This document shows, one piece after another, positions 1 to 8,599 of a stretch of 22,038 nucleotides of DNA. Made by a program: the position numbers and the translations under genes. Position 1 is the stretch's first letter; each line of letters begins with the position of its first letter. Location of the stretch: positions 1-22,038 of the forward strand of contig DAIMYQ010000026.1 of assembly GCA_036734385.1 (NCBI GenBank). The letters are read 5' to 3'. A model generated the notes under the pieces. That model saw nothing but the letters and a program-made list of their open reading frames with translations. It was not told where the DNA came from and did no database searches. The stretch comes from JAAYPI01 sp036734385 (GTDB lineage: Bacteria > Bacteroidota > Bacteroidia > Bacteroidales > Paludibacteraceae).

Positions 1-118
1 GTGAACAAAGTGGCGGAATGACGAAGACCGCTTTACCTATTCGGTTTAAACCTGCAGGGGGTTGTTGATTCACTATATCATTGCAAATAGCTTAATAATA
101 ATTAACTACGCAGAAATA
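1..118. other. Gene-poor left edge downstream of brxA
   Basis: No gene can be assigned. Two short frames run off the edge: on the plus strand a frame open from base 3 to a stop at 66-68, and on the minus strand a GTG-started frame from about 72 to base 1. Neither has a recognisable domain. No GC-rich hairpin with a T-run follows the brxA stop, so where the BREX transcript ends is not visible. Confidence 0.4.
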
Positions 119-739
119 CTATTTAGCATATTCTACCATAGAAAAATATGGCTCATGGATAATAATTTCACTATCTTGAAGTAATGAGTTATTTAAAATA
201 AATGAGTGTAAATATAATTTGTTTGCTATTTGACTTTGAATGATTAGTTTTTCTTTAGTTTGATACAAACCCGGTTTTGTACGTAAGAAGAAATCTGCTT
301 CGAGGAACATGGGAATAACACTGTAAAGTGCATTTACTGTTGAACGATTGCTGCCGTATTTATTTTTTATTTCCTTTTGTATTAGCTCCGTATTGATAAA
401 TTCTTGAACTTGAAAGTATTTGGCAAAAACAGAATATGTGTCGAATGAAAAAGGATAGTAACTGTTTAGTAAGGAGATAAGTATAACAGAACGGTCACTT
501 TTTAATTTTAATGCCATTAAAATTTCGTTACTGTTTTCCTTTAACAAGTCTGACAAAGGTGATTTGAGAATTATCTTATTGACAATGCTTAATGCTTTAT
601 TTATTCTATTTGCTCCTGAATACTCAAATGAAAGTTGTTCTTTAAGGTAATCGGGATTGTATTTATCTTGCAAAAAGTCTTTCAATGCAATTTCAAGTAT
701 TGAAAGTGGAATTCTTTGGTTTATATCTATTTTACTCAT
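119..739 (-). CDS. brxA: BrxA-like protein (DUF1819 family), last gene of the type 3 BREX operon
   Basis: A 206-residue, all-helical-looking protein. BrxA is a small (about 200 residue) DNA-binding protein found in most BREX types, and the type 3 order ends pglZ-brxA, which is exactly the position here. In the sequence I see a charged N-terminus and a central helical part. A stretch at about residues 130-163 (RSTVNALYSVIPMFLEADFF followed by a Lys-Pro-Gly turn and Tyr-Gln) reads like a winged helix. The start codon lies inside the last codons of pglZ (8-base overlap), so translation is probably coupled. No signal peptide or membrane segment is visible. The family call rests as much on position and length as on motifs; the role within BREX is known only from related systems. 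No clear terminator follows the stop codon within the window. Confidence 0.72.
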   Translation of the reverse strand: MSKIDINQRIPLSILEIALKDFLQDKYNPDYLKEQLSFEYSGANRINKALSIVNKIILKSPLSDLLKENSNEILMALKLKSDRSVILISLLNSYYPFSFDTYSVFAKYFQVQEFINTELIQKEIKNKYGSNRSTVNALYSVIPMFLEADFFLRTKPGLYQTKEKLIIQSQIANKLYLHSFILNNSLLQDSEIIIHEPYFSMVEYAK

Positions 740-2213
740 TTGTGTTTTTCTTTAATTTGATAAATGGTATCAGCACTTCTAAGACATGACTACCACCATG
801 CGTAATGATTTTAGAATCGGCCGTAAAGGCATAATCGTTTTTTATATAGATTGTGTTTTCTGTTTCACCTAAAAAAGGTTTCCAATCCGGATTGTCGCTT
901 AGAAACTTATCTTTCAACCAACTTTCAGAGTATTCTAAATGCCGGAGACTTCTACTGCCGGATTTATTTGTTCCTAATGTTTGCCTGTGTGAAAGTGAAT
1001 TCAATCCAGTTGCCTGAATGTTACCGTGATCTGTGGTGATAAATACTGTAAAATCTTCATCTAAAAACATGAGAATGTTATCAATAATTTCAGAGTTTTC
1101 TATCCAATTTTGTGTCAAGTCAAAAAGGTCGTTATAATCGGTGCATGCATGCATTTTTTCATCAAGCGAAATATCTACATAAGCTAAACGTTTGATATTT
1201 GATAAATTATCAGGATTTAGTCTGTTGTAATGATATGCAATTTGAGCATCCAATACACCTTTATTGTTCCAAAAGTTCTTCCATAATTTTGCTTCGTTGG
1301 CTGGGTTTTGTACATAGCTACTTATCGGATTGTCTCCTCTGAAAATTGCTTGCCTTGATAGTTGGGTAATCGAAGGAATCCATGAATATATTACTTCATT
1401 AGCCGTTTCAATGGTATCATTGAAATGGGCTGATAACATGAGGTACTGCCAATAAGCCATACCGTCAATTACTACCAGTGCTACTTTATCATTTTGTTTG
1501 AAATTAAATTGCAGGTAAGGCAATACCTTACTTACTATGCTTGGTTTTTTGACATAAGAAGCTGGAATAATATGTGCTTTGTATTTTTGTTCAATGTGTT
1601 GCTGGAAACGGTCATTTATAATTTCAATATCCGGTTTTACATCCTCCCACCATTTATTTTCAATAGCGATTAAAACATTATGCGATAAGATTGAAAATGA
1701 TTTTTCCCAATTTATTTCGTCTTTTGAATCAATAATCGACTTTAAGTATGAAAGTATATCTTTTTTTATCTTGATTTTATTTGTTATCTCGTCAGTGTTG
1801 CATTTTTTTAAATACTCAATAGTTTGCGGTTCTGAAAGTGTTTGAGTTGGTTTTTTACTATAAAGCAGACACAGTTCATTGTATGAGCATTTGAGAATTG
1901 TTTCAGAATAATACTCCGGAAAATAGGTTGTAATTTGAAAATCATGATACATACCCATTTTGAGCATATCTTCCAATACATCTTCTTTTTTGTCAACAAG
2001 ATAACAATATCTTTGCTGTGGGTTCGCTTTGAAAATCAATTCAAAATGAACACGAAGCTCTAAAGCTGAACCGCTAACAAGTTCAACACCTATTTTACAT
2101 AGTTCTGCTTTTACTTCCGGCTTATAAAAAAATCGGTCGGTGTTTTTGATTATAGACAGTTGATTTGTTTGCAGTCCTAAATCTGTCACCAAATCCTTTA
2201 GTAAGTTATCCAT
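732..2213 (-). CDS. pglZ: PglZ, BREX alkaline-phosphatase-superfamily protein
   Basis: A 493-residue member of the PglZ family, the signature protein of BREX (alkaline phosphatase fold, metal-dependent). Visible landmarks are the hydrophobic strand and first metal-ligand motif VALVVIDGM (residues 244-252, Asp250), a RQAIFRG segment (about 287-293), the second metal motif FITTDHGN (391-398, Asp395 and His396), a SHRQT segment (408-412), and the C-terminal THGGSHVLEVLIPF (471-484), a typical PglZ ending. The catalytic set therefore looks intact. The N-terminal 200 residues are helical and rich in Lys/Glu. From memory, type 3 PglZ proteins are often longer (600 residues or more), so this is a compact version. 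It overlaps brxHII upstream and brxA downstream by 8 bases each, a tightly coupled trio. The biochemical activity of PglZ within BREX is not settled. Confidence 0.9.
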   Translation of the reverse strand: MDNLLKDLVTDLGLQTNQLSIIKNTDRFFYKPEVKAELCKIGVELVSGSALELRVHFELIFKANPQQRYCYLVDKKEDVLEDMLKMGMYHDFQITTYFPEYYSETILKCSYNELCLLYSKKPTQTLSEPQTIEYLKKCNTDEITNKIKIKKDILSYLKSIIDSKDEINWEKSFSILSHNVLIAIENKWWEDVKPDIEIINDRFQQHIEQKYKAHIIPASYVKKPSIVSKVLPYLQFNFKQNDKVALVVIDGMAYWQYLMLSAHFNDTIETANEVIYSWIPSITQLSRQAIFRGDNPISSYVQNPANEAKLWKNFWNNKGVLDAQIAYHYNRLNPDNLSNIKRLAYVDISLDEKMHACTDYNDLFDLTQNWIENSEIIDNILMFLDEDFTVFITTDHGNIQATGLNSLSHRQTLGTNKSGSRSLRHLEYSESWLKDKFLSDNPDWKPFLGETENTIYIKNDYAFTADSKIITHGGSHVLEVLIPFIKLKKNTNE

Positions 2214-4983
2214 TTATATTTATTGTAATTAGCCGTTTCACATCAGGGACAATTCGTGTATCTTTTTCAAATCGTTGTACCCATTTATCGTATTCGTGAT
2301 TTAAGCGTTTAAGTTTGGCTGATCTGATATTCTCAATACCAATTCGTTCAATCGCTTTCTTTTGGAAATTGTACAAGTTCAGTCTTTTCTCAAATCGTTT
2401 CTCCAATACTATGCGTATGGCAGTCTCTAAATTCGCGAAAGTATTTTGCAGGGAATCTTCCAATTTTTTATATTCTTCCACTATAATTTTGTCAGTCATT
2501 TGAGTTGGAATTGTCGAAGTGTAGTTAAAACTTTTGCTGTTTGTTACCAATTGATTCCAAATATCATTGGCATAAGCCGGGTAAACTTTCCCATTTTCAG
2601 CAATAAACTGTGCAATGTATGTTGATTTTGTTTCCAATGTGTTTATTGCAGATATTTGCCATAAACTCCATTGACCTTTTGTGCTATCACCCGAAGGAGA
2701 TTGCAACACAGCAATTCCAGCATCGGTTGAAAACTCAGGAATAGAATTTAGCATGTTTTGAATGATAGTGTGCTGCAAAGTGATATGTTCAAGATTCGGG
2801 TTGTTTAATGCAACAACAGAATCAAATGAGACATTTAATTTCACCTCATTCCATTGCATTGACAGACTACCATCAATTTGTTTACTTACATGACCATTGT
2901 TATTGAAAGCATATTGCGTAATCATATCTTCCAACCAAATTGGCAGTGGACTGTGTTTGATTTCTGCTGCTTTCCGATTATCAATATCGGCTTCTTTGAT
3001 TAAAGGCAAAGCACCTTCGGTAGATTGAAAATCATTCAGTTTTTTCTTTATTTCAAACAACCATTTATCACCGGCATATTCGAAACGTGTAGGGTCTAAA
3101 AGCGATTGCAAATACAATTGGTTGATACGTTTCACATCAATGGTTGAGTCCAATACATCAGAAGTTTTGTCGATACCAAATTGATCTAAAATAGAATCTA
3201 GTTTTTCAACGATTACCTGATAAACACGTAAATCAACACTATTGGTTGTGAGCATATTGTAGGCAGATACCCGGTTTTGTTGTCCGATACGATCCACACG
3301 ACCAATGCGCTGTTCAATCATCATTGGATTCCATGGTAAATCGTAATTGAAAATAATGTGGCAAAACTGCATATTCAATGATTCACCAGCTGCATCTGTT
3401 GCAATAAGCACCTGACTATGGTCTTTAAATCTGCGGAGTGCACTTTTACGCTCATCCAATTCCAAACTACCATTTATACTTTCGCATGTAAAACCCTCCA
3501 ATGTGAGTCGGTTTAGTAGCATTTGCTGGGTGGAACGAAACTCCGTGAAAACTAAAATCTTTAGGTCTGAATTGTCCGTTTCAATTTTCAGTTTGTTGAT
3601 ATATTCTATCAACTTTGAGGCCTTTGCATCCGTTTCGGTTGCAAGGCAATCAGAGGCTTGTGCGATTAATTTTTCGAGTAATTCAATTTCATTGTTTAAT
3701 GGTTCAACTTTTATTGTTGAAACGTTGTCGGGAGTCAGGTTCTCAAAATCAAAATCATCGTCCACCTCTTCTGAAAAATCTTCGGTAATGTCTGATTCTT
3801 CGCCTGCAACTAAACGAGTATATCGGGTGCGCATGGCTGAAAGAATAGCTGCTGTAGAGCTACTTGCCAAGCGTTGAAAAAGTACCATTATTAAGCCTCG
3901 TGACGTATTTTTGCTGTACTTTGCACTATTAAACCCTTTACGCACATAGTCGGTAACAGCCTCATATAATGCAATTTGTTTTCGGTGGTAGAATTCATTT
4001 AATTCAACATCAAGCCGAAAGGTTTGTCTTTCGTTGAAAAGCTTATTGCCTTCGTAATCAACAGCCAAGCGTTTTTCTGTACGAATAACATAGGGTTCTA
4101 TTTCTGCAATGGTGGGCATTCCTTCCCCTGCAAAAGCTTCGGGGTCTATGAGTTGAAGTACGCGGCGAAAATGGTCTGATTTGCCTCTGTGTGGGGTTGC
4201 TGATAAAAGCAACGCATTAGGAACTTCATTGCATAAAGCCTGTGCCAGTTGAAAGCGTGAGACTAGTTGGTTACTTCCACCCATTTTATGCACTTCATCG
4301 ATTATCACTAAATCGAAATTGGCATTCAATACAGCTTCCATTCTGTATTTATTGTATTCATCCACTTTTTCATTCGACCATCCTTGACGGCGTTCCAGTG
4401 GTTTGAGTGCATCGGTAGAAACAATGATTTGATTGTGTTGCGTCCAGAAGTTGAATTCCTGGTCGGCATTGATATTCGAAAAAGTACGGGATAGCGACGA
4501 AATTAAATCAGAATCGTATAGGTGAAATACTTCGTTGAAATGTTCTTTGAGTTCGCTTTGCCATTGCATCATTGCCGATTTTGGAACAATAATCAATGTG
4601 CGTTTTACTTCCCCTCTTAATTTTAGTTCTTTTAGAATAAGCCCTGTTTCAATGGTCTTTCCCATACCTACTTCGTCGGCCAACAAAAAGCGGTTTTGAG
4701 CTGCCTGCATTACCTTTTCTAACACCAATATCTGGTGTGGCAGTGGGATTAAACTACTTTCGTAGGGTGCAAGTATGTTTTTCTTGGCTATCTCGTCTTT
4801 AATACGAGCCGCCAAAGCAATAAAGCGAACAGAAGAAAGGGAGTTTTTTGCTTGTTGGATTTCAATGTCTTCGGCAGCAATTTGCAACAAAGAATTGTCT
4901 TCGAGTACACGTACCCAAAATACCTTTTGACCGAAAATTTCTTTCTCGCCAATTTTTTCTATTGCTTTTCCTTTGTAGAACAT
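2206..4983 (-). CDS. brxHII: BrxHII, SNF2-like DEAD/DEAH-box helicase of type 3 BREX
   Basis: A 925-residue superfamily 2 ATPase of the SNF2/RapA kind. Motif I is LLADEVGMGKT (residues 100-110) and motif II is LVIIDEVH (225-232), a DEVH box. Motif III is LLLSATPHRG (258-267), motif V lies around LIATDAAGESLN (526-537), and motif VI is QRIGRVDRIGQQ (558-569). A basic/acidic C-terminal part of about 350 residues follows the two helicase lobes and has no motif I recognise. BrxHII is the helicase that separates type 3 from type 1 BREX; DISARM DrmD is similar, but the neighbours pglZ, brxC and brxF decide for BREX. Its stop overlaps pglZ. A 193-base gap full of inverted repeats separates it from the Fic gene upstream, so it may have a leader or promoter of its own, although I found no minus-strand TAnnTTTG box there. 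Confidence 0.9.
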   Translation of the reverse strand: MFYKGKAIEKIGEKEIFGQKVFWVRVLEDNSLLQIAAEDIEIQQAKNSLSSVRFIALAARIKDEIAKKNILAPYESSLIPLPHQILVLEKVMQAAQNRFLLADEVGMGKTIETGLILKELKLRGEVKRTLIIVPKSAMMQWQSELKEHFNEVFHLYDSDLISSLSRTFSNINADQEFNFWTQHNQIIVSTDALKPLERRQGWSNEKVDEYNKYRMEAVLNANFDLVIIDEVHKMGGSNQLVSRFQLAQALCNEVPNALLLSATPHRGKSDHFRRVLQLIDPEAFAGEGMPTIAEIEPYVIRTEKRLAVDYEGNKLFNERQTFRLDVELNEFYHRKQIALYEAVTDYVRKGFNSAKYSKNTSRGLIMVLFQRLASSSTAAILSAMRTRYTRLVAGEESDITEDFSEEVDDDFDFENLTPDNVSTIKVEPLNNEIELLEKLIAQASDCLATETDAKASKLIEYINKLKIETDNSDLKILVFTEFRSTQQMLLNRLTLEGFTCESINGSLELDERKSALRRFKDHSQVLIATDAAGESLNMQFCHIIFNYDLPWNPMMIEQRIGRVDRIGQQNRVSAYNMLTTNSVDLRVYQVIVEKLDSILDQFGIDKTSDVLDSTIDVKRINQLYLQSLLDPTRFEYAGDKWLFEIKKKLNDFQSTEGALPLIKEADIDNRKAAEIKHSPLPIWLEDMITQYAFNNNGHVSKQIDGSLSMQWNEVKLNVSFDSVVALNNPNLEHITLQHTIIQNMLNSIPEFSTDAGIAVLQSPSGDSTKGQWSLWQISAINTLETKSTYIAQFIAENGKVYPAYANDIWNQLVTNSKSFNYTSTIPTQMTDKIIVEEYKKLEDSLQNTFANLETAIRIVLEKRFEKRLNLYNFQKKAIERIGIENIRSAKLKRLNHEYDKWVQRFEKDTRIVPDVKRLITINING

Positions 4984-5012
4984 TGAAATTCAGATTTGTA
5001 TTATTACTTTTG
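4983..5012 (+). promoter_or_regulatory. Bacteroidota-type promoter candidate on the plus strand
   Basis: A TACTTTTG box (5005-5012) fits the TAnnTTTG -7 element of Bacteroidota sigma factor. A TTG (4983-4985) lies 19 bases upstream of it, the spacing expected for the -33 element. It faces away from brxHII and its -33 box touches the brxHII start codon. A rho-independent terminator follows about 35 bases on, so it would make a transcript of only about 60 bases. Such short boxes also occur by chance in AT-rich DNA. Confidence 0.35.
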
Positions 5013-5017
5013 CATTG

Positions 5018-5076
5018 TCATTACTCGAAGAGCAAAGGACCTGGTTGGCCGCATTACCGTAAATGCGGTCTTTTTT
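5018..5076 (+). ncRNA. Putative short RNA ending at a rho-independent hairpin
   Basis: Inferred from a plus-strand promoter candidate immediately upstream and a strong hairpin plus T-run at its 3' end. The start is estimated from the -7 box (TACTTTTG, 5005-5012) and the end is the last T of the T-run. It does not overlap a coding region except that its promoter touches the 5' end of brxHII. No family is recognised. Open frames crossing it are short and lack convincing start sites, so RNA is more likely than a peptide, but neither is shown. Confidence 0.3.
5047..5076 (+). terminator. Rho-independent terminator (plus strand)
   Basis: A near-perfect stem (5047-5055 with 5062-5070, core CCGCATT/AATGCGG plus a G-T pair and a closing G-C) has a 6-base loop and is followed at once by six T (5071-5076). 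The T-run is on the plus-strand 3' side, so it works for plus-strand transcription; no A-run sits on the other side, so it is not a minus-strand terminator. No plus-strand gene precedes it apart from the candidate short RNA. Confidence 0.6.
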
Positions 5077-5083
5077 ATGCCTG

Positions 5084-5179
5084 TAATTGTCATGTGTAGA
5101 TTTTTGATTTTTGTATACATGAATCAAATCTCATGTTATAAAAATGCGATTTTCATAACATGACAATTATGACATGTTA
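5084..5179 (-). repeat. Nested, mutually exclusive inverted repeats between fic and brxHII
   Basis: A perfect 12-bp inverted repeat pairs TAATTGTCATGT (5084-5095) with ACATGACAATTA (5158-5169). The right arm overlaps a 9-bp repeat, TCATGTTAT (5131-5139) with ATAACATGA (5155-5163). Part of the same arm, TAACATG (5156-5162), can also pair with CATGTTA (5173-5179). A perfect palindrome TGTATACA (5112-5119) lies in the middle. One segment thus has three alternative partners, as in an attenuator, or the site is a multi-operator for a dimeric regulator. It starts at the fic stop codon and precedes brxHII. Confidence 0.6.
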
Positions 5180-6277
5180 GTTTCTTGAGTTAAATTTCAA
5201 TATCTCTGGGGCATTGTATAGATAGTCAAACAAAGCAACATTGATATAGAAATTCTCCTTGCCAATTTTATGAAGAGTAAGCAATTCCTTTTCAATTAAT
5301 AAATCAAGATATTTTGAAGCTGTTTGCCTTGTAATTTGCAAATCCTGCACCAGAAATTCAATTTTAGTGTAAGGGTGTTTAAATAGGTTATTTATCAAAT
5401 CCTGTGAGTATATTTTACGAAGCTCTGTTCTTATTTTTTTCTTATGTTGCATCATTAATGCTTTAATCCCACGCACAATAGCAGTAGTTTGAATGGAGGT
5501 TTGCTCAACGGCTTCCAACATAAACAACAACCATGGTTCCCAATTTTGAGTAGTGCGAGTTTCCTGCAATAGCTTATAGTACATGCCTTTGTTCTGGTTT
5601 ATATATCGGCTTAAATATAGAATTGGTAGATTCAACAAATTTTCCTTCACTAAAAACAGGATATTGATTATACGACCCGTACGTCCGTTACCATCGTAAA
5701 AAGGGTGAATACTTTCGAATTGGTGGTGGATAACTGCCATTTTTACTAATGGGTCCCAATCGCACAATTCATTATCGTTCATAAACTTTTCGAGGTTCGA
5801 CATGTATTCCACTATATCATCATGATTTTGTGGTGGCGTGTAGATAACTTCCCCTGTTTGTTCATTTTTGAGTTCAGTACCGGTAAGCTTTCTGAATCCC
5901 GACCTTGTTTCTTCTAAAGTGGATTGAATATCAATGATTTGATTGCAAGTAAGTAACCCTTGTTTTTTGACAATGGAAAATCCATCTTTCAAAGCAGTAG
6001 CGTAATTGTATACTTCCTTTGCGGCAGAACTTGTGAAATGTTTTGCAAAGTTATCGCTGCTAAATAGCTCATCGTGGGTGGTAATAATGTTTTCGATAGC
6101 GGAACTGTCTTTTGCTTCCTGAAGCGAAAGGGTGTTGAGAATGATAACTTCATTTGGAATGGTTTCAGCCACACCGTTGAGCTCTGCCAATGCTTTGTGT
6201 GCCAGTGCCAGTTTCTTTAAAACCGGTTTTGTTTCTATGTCCTGAGCTAAGGGCAAGTGAGGGATTTTGTAATTCAT
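5177..6277 (-). CDS. Fic-domain protein with N-terminal inhibitory motif and C-terminal winged helix
   Basis: A 366-residue Fic protein. Fic enzymes transfer AMP or another nucleotide moiety to a hydroxyl group of a target protein. The complete catalytic motif HPFYDGNGRTGR is at residues 191-202. The N-terminal SSAIEN (58-63) fits the inhibitory helix motif (S/T)xxxE(G/N) of class II (self-contained) Fic proteins, so activity is probably autoinhibited. After the Fic core a helix-turn-helix region follows (about 303-340, including LQITRQTASKYLDLL), suggesting DNA binding or autoregulation. This Fic-plus-winged-helix layout is widespread in Bacteroidota, usually as a lone gene. Here it sits between the DUF262 pair and brxHII, inside the BREX operon but outside the BREX core. 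Its leader resembles that of the upstream DUF262 gene. Target and role in defence are unknown. Confidence 0.9.
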   Translation of the reverse strand: MNYKIPHLPLAQDIETKPVLKKLALAHKALAELNGVAETIPNEVIILNTLSLQEAKDSSAIENIITTHDELFSSDNFAKHFTSSAAKEVYNYATALKDGFSIVKKQGLLTCNQIIDIQSTLEETRSGFRKLTGTELKNEQTGEVIYTPPQNHDDIVEYMSNLEKFMNDNELCDWDPLVKMAVIHHQFESIHPFYDGNGRTGRIINILFLVKENLLNLPILYLSRYINQNKGMYYKLLQETRTTQNWEPWLLFMLEAVEQTSIQTTAIVRGIKALMMQHKKKIRTELRKIYSQDLINNLFKHPYTKIEFLVQDLQITRQTASKYLDLLIEKELLTLHKIGKENFYINVALFDYLYNAPEILKFNSRN

Positions 6278-6280
6278 GGC

Positions 6281-6338
6281 TAATTTATTTTATCTATAAT
6301 CTTTTGGCTAAAGCCATATTTTTAAATTCTTTTATCCT
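6281..6338 (-). repeat. Leader repeat copy 1 (GGCTTTAGCC hairpin) upstream of fic
   Basis: On the minus strand this leader reads AGGATAA, an AT-rich spacer, then TGGCTTTAGCCA (6305-6316; 5-bp arms around TT) and an A/T-rich stretch ending in AAATAAATT just before the fic start. A very similar block stands before the first DUF262 gene at 10,449-10,508 in the same orientation. It may be a regulatory leader, a REP-like palindrome, or the scar of an insertion. Confidence 0.6.
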
Positions 6339-6355
6339 CTTCGAGTGAATTCCCA

Positions 6356-8599
6356 TTAAATTTTGAAAGAATTCAGAAATTCATGACATTTAATTATTCT
6401 ATCTTCAATATCAATTCCGTTTTCGTTTTTTGAAATGGATAATATTGAATTCTCATTTAATTTATTTTCAGCTATAAGCTGGTCGATAAGGGTTTGAGAC
6501 TGTTCGTCTTTTGCGTAGAATTTAAATCCCGAATTAGCATTTTTTATTAAGAGAATAATATCTCCTTTTGTAAATTGCAAATCATTGCAATAATTGTCCA
6601 AAGACAAATTTTTACTCATTTTGCTGATTTCTAATAAGAACGGACTCCAACTACGACCTCCGTACTGCTTAAACATCATAATACATTTGTAAGGCTTATT
6701 TGAAAAATCATCCCACTTATAAAAACCTTCTGTTGAAATATTATTCCACAATATAAATGATTGATATTTAATGTAATAATATCGCCAATCTTTGGGATAA
6801 TTATTGTCTTGTACAAAATGTTCCAAATATTCTGTTACAATATCCTTGTTAGTTGTCGTATTATTTTTTACAAATAAATCAAGGTATGATTTTAAAACAA
6901 CACCAGTATTTTCAAATCCTTTTCTGGACTCACTGCGTGTAAATAATTCTCTCCAAGTTGAAGCGTTTTTATTACCAAAGCGTTTAAGATTACCATAATT
7001 TTGGCTATAATCACCAATTGTAAGCATTGCTCTACTTATCTCAAAATAATTAGAATCAGGCTTGAATAAATTATGAAATTGATTCGCATAAATAGAAAAG
7101 GAGTTATTAAGGGGAAGAATGGAGATATTTCCTCTAAGCAAGCCATGATCTTCTAACCTATAAACAGATTCCTTTAATTCTTGATTATCAGTAATAAACT
7201 TTAGTTTTAATACTTCTTCTTCAAGCTGGCGTTTCGAAAGTTTTGAATCAATAGAATAACAATTATTGAGAATAATAGATTCGACATCTTCGTATAAAAA
7301 CTTAGACAAAAACTCATTTCTTAATTGGTCTTCAGACGAAGCAAAAATATTTCTCAACGTCCTGAAAACAGATTCTCTATCATCAATGTGATTCAGTTTT
7401 ATAAAGATAAATGCATACAGCAACAACTGCTCTCCAACTGAAAAAGTGTTTTTCTTTTCATCAAATCCGTATGTTTCAGCACATTTCCGAAACAAGTTGA
7501 TATCGGGATTATTGAAAAAGATTCGTGTTTTATTAAGTTCAAAATCATTTGAAGTAATATAAAAAATACTGTCGAAATAGGGTAAATCTTCTTTTTCAAG
7601 TTTTTCAAACAAATCTAAAGATTCAAACAAAAAAGTCACATTATCCTCTGAATTACTGTAAACCTCTTTTACTTTATCTAACCAGAAGTTACTCTTGATT
7701 TCGATTTTATTTTTATTAATCAGCAAATCTGTTATATACCAGAAAAACCCTAGAAAGCCACTATCAACTTTCTTAGCCAAATCTTTTCCTTCGGCATTTT
7801 TGAATATATTCCAAAATAAATCAGACCACTGCTTATCAATTTTCACATTAAACTCCTTTGCTCTATCATTTGATAAAACTTCCGAAAACTGTGATTTAAA
7901 ATGTTCAAAATCTGTCAATGCTTTACCCCTTGCATTCATTTTGATATACAAATCATCGGGCAAACCTAAATCATCCATGGGTAATAAATGAAAAATAATA
8001 CGAGGACTTATCCCGGTAAGCTTTTGCCATAGATTAACGGACGAGCTTTGATTATAAATAGCATTTAACTTGTTTTCAATGGCTTTTAAAACTACGAGCA
8101 TTGATTCGATTGTAGGGTCGCTTTTCCAAGCAGAAAAGAACCACGGCTGATCAACTATTTCTTTGTCGATTGATTCATAAGTGAATGACGGTTTAAAATT
8201 TGTAAGCTCTTCGCAAAATCGCCGTGAACCTTCTCTTGTAGCGTAAGTGAATTTTTTCAAGAATTCATTATCGATAACATTTATCGGCTCTTTACTACTT
8301 ATATACCAATGAAGTAGAAACAAGGTAGTAAGCCTTTGCTGACCATCTAATGGTTTGAAACGTGTAATTTCTTTTTCCCCTGAAATCTCCTTTTCAACAT
8401 ATCCATATACAAAATCAAGTTCTAAAGTTGGTAATGTGTCGTTAATTAACACATTAACTATATCCGTCAAAAATCTCTCTCTAATATGAGGGATTTTCCC
8501 AGTGCTTCTGCCTTGGGCATAATCTCTCTGAATAGGTGGAATTACAACTTTATGCTGCACTAATAAGCTATTTAAACTATTGGTTATCATCTGTGTCAT
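6356..8599 (-). CDS. DUF262-domain protein without visible HNH nuclease (GmrSD/BrxU-like partner)
   Basis: A 747-residue DUF262 protein. DUF262 is a ParB/Srx-like nucleotide-binding domain used in type IV, modification-dependent restriction (GmrS, BrxU) and in SspE. Visible are the N-terminal IPPIQRDYAQGR (residues 19-31), the hallmark DGQQRLTT (85-92, proposed NTP-binding/hydrolysis site) and a conserved MNARGKALTDFE element (221-232). The C-terminal 500 residues are helical and charged. I find no His-centred EHI-type motif of the DUF1524/HNH nuclease there, unlike the adjacent DUF262 protein. Its first 23 bases overlap the end of that upstream gene, so the two are surely co-expressed and may form a complex in which only one subunit cuts. 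Codon usage is AT-rich compared with pglX ends and brxHII. Exact substrate is unknown. Confidence 0.85.
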   Translation of the reverse strand: MTQMITNSLNSLLVQHKVVIPPIQRDYAQGRSTGKIPHIRERFLTDIVNVLINDTLPTLELDFVYGYVEKEISGEKEITRFKPLDGQQRLTTLFLLHWYISSKEPINVIDNEFLKKFTYATREGSRRFCEELTNFKPSFTYESIDKEIVDQPWFFSAWKSDPTIESMLVVLKAIENKLNAIYNQSSSVNLWQKLTGISPRIIFHLLPMDDLGLPDDLYIKMNARGKALTDFEHFKSQFSEVLSNDRAKEFNVKIDKQWSDLFWNIFKNAEGKDLAKKVDSGFLGFFWYITDLLINKNKIEIKSNFWLDKVKEVYSNSEDNVTFLFESLDLFEKLEKEDLPYFDSIFYITSNDFELNKTRIFFNNPDINLFRKCAETYGFDEKKNTFSVGEQLLLYAFIFIKLNHIDDRESVFRTLRNIFASSEDQLRNEFLSKFLYEDVESIILNNCYSIDSKLSKRQLEEEVLKLKFITDNQELKESVYRLEDHGLLRGNISILPLNNSFSIYANQFHNLFKPDSNYFEISRAMLTIGDYSQNYGNLKRFGNKNASTWRELFTRSESRKGFENTGVVLKSYLDLFVKNNTTTNKDIVTEYLEHFVQDNNYPKDWRYYYIKYQSFILWNNISTEGFYKWDDFSNKPYKCIMMFKQYGGRSWSPFLLEISKMSKNLSLDNYCNDLQFTKGDIILLIKNANSGFKFYAKDEQSQTLIDQLIAENKLNENSILSISKNENGIDIEDRIIKCHEFLNSFKI

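Noticed and set aside
1..118. Attachment site or end of the mobile element
   Set aside because: No direct repeat with another part of the window, no tRNA end and no integrase; there is too little sequence to support it.
3503..3877. Plus-strand open frame of 124 codons inside brxHII
   Set aside because: It lies opposite a gene with clear helicase motifs, has low-complexity Ser/Val-rich translation and no domain, and no promoter was seen; it mirrors the codon pattern of brxHII.
4848..5099. Plus-strand open frame crossing the brxHII start and the terminator hairpin
   Set aside because: Half of it is antisense to brxHII and it runs through the hairpin and T-run; the translation has no family features. 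The RNA explanation fits better.
6356..8599. The 747-residue DUF262 protein as a complete GmrSD enzyme
   Set aside because: The first half fits, but the His-centred DUF1524 nuclease elements seen in its neighbour are not visible in its C-terminus.
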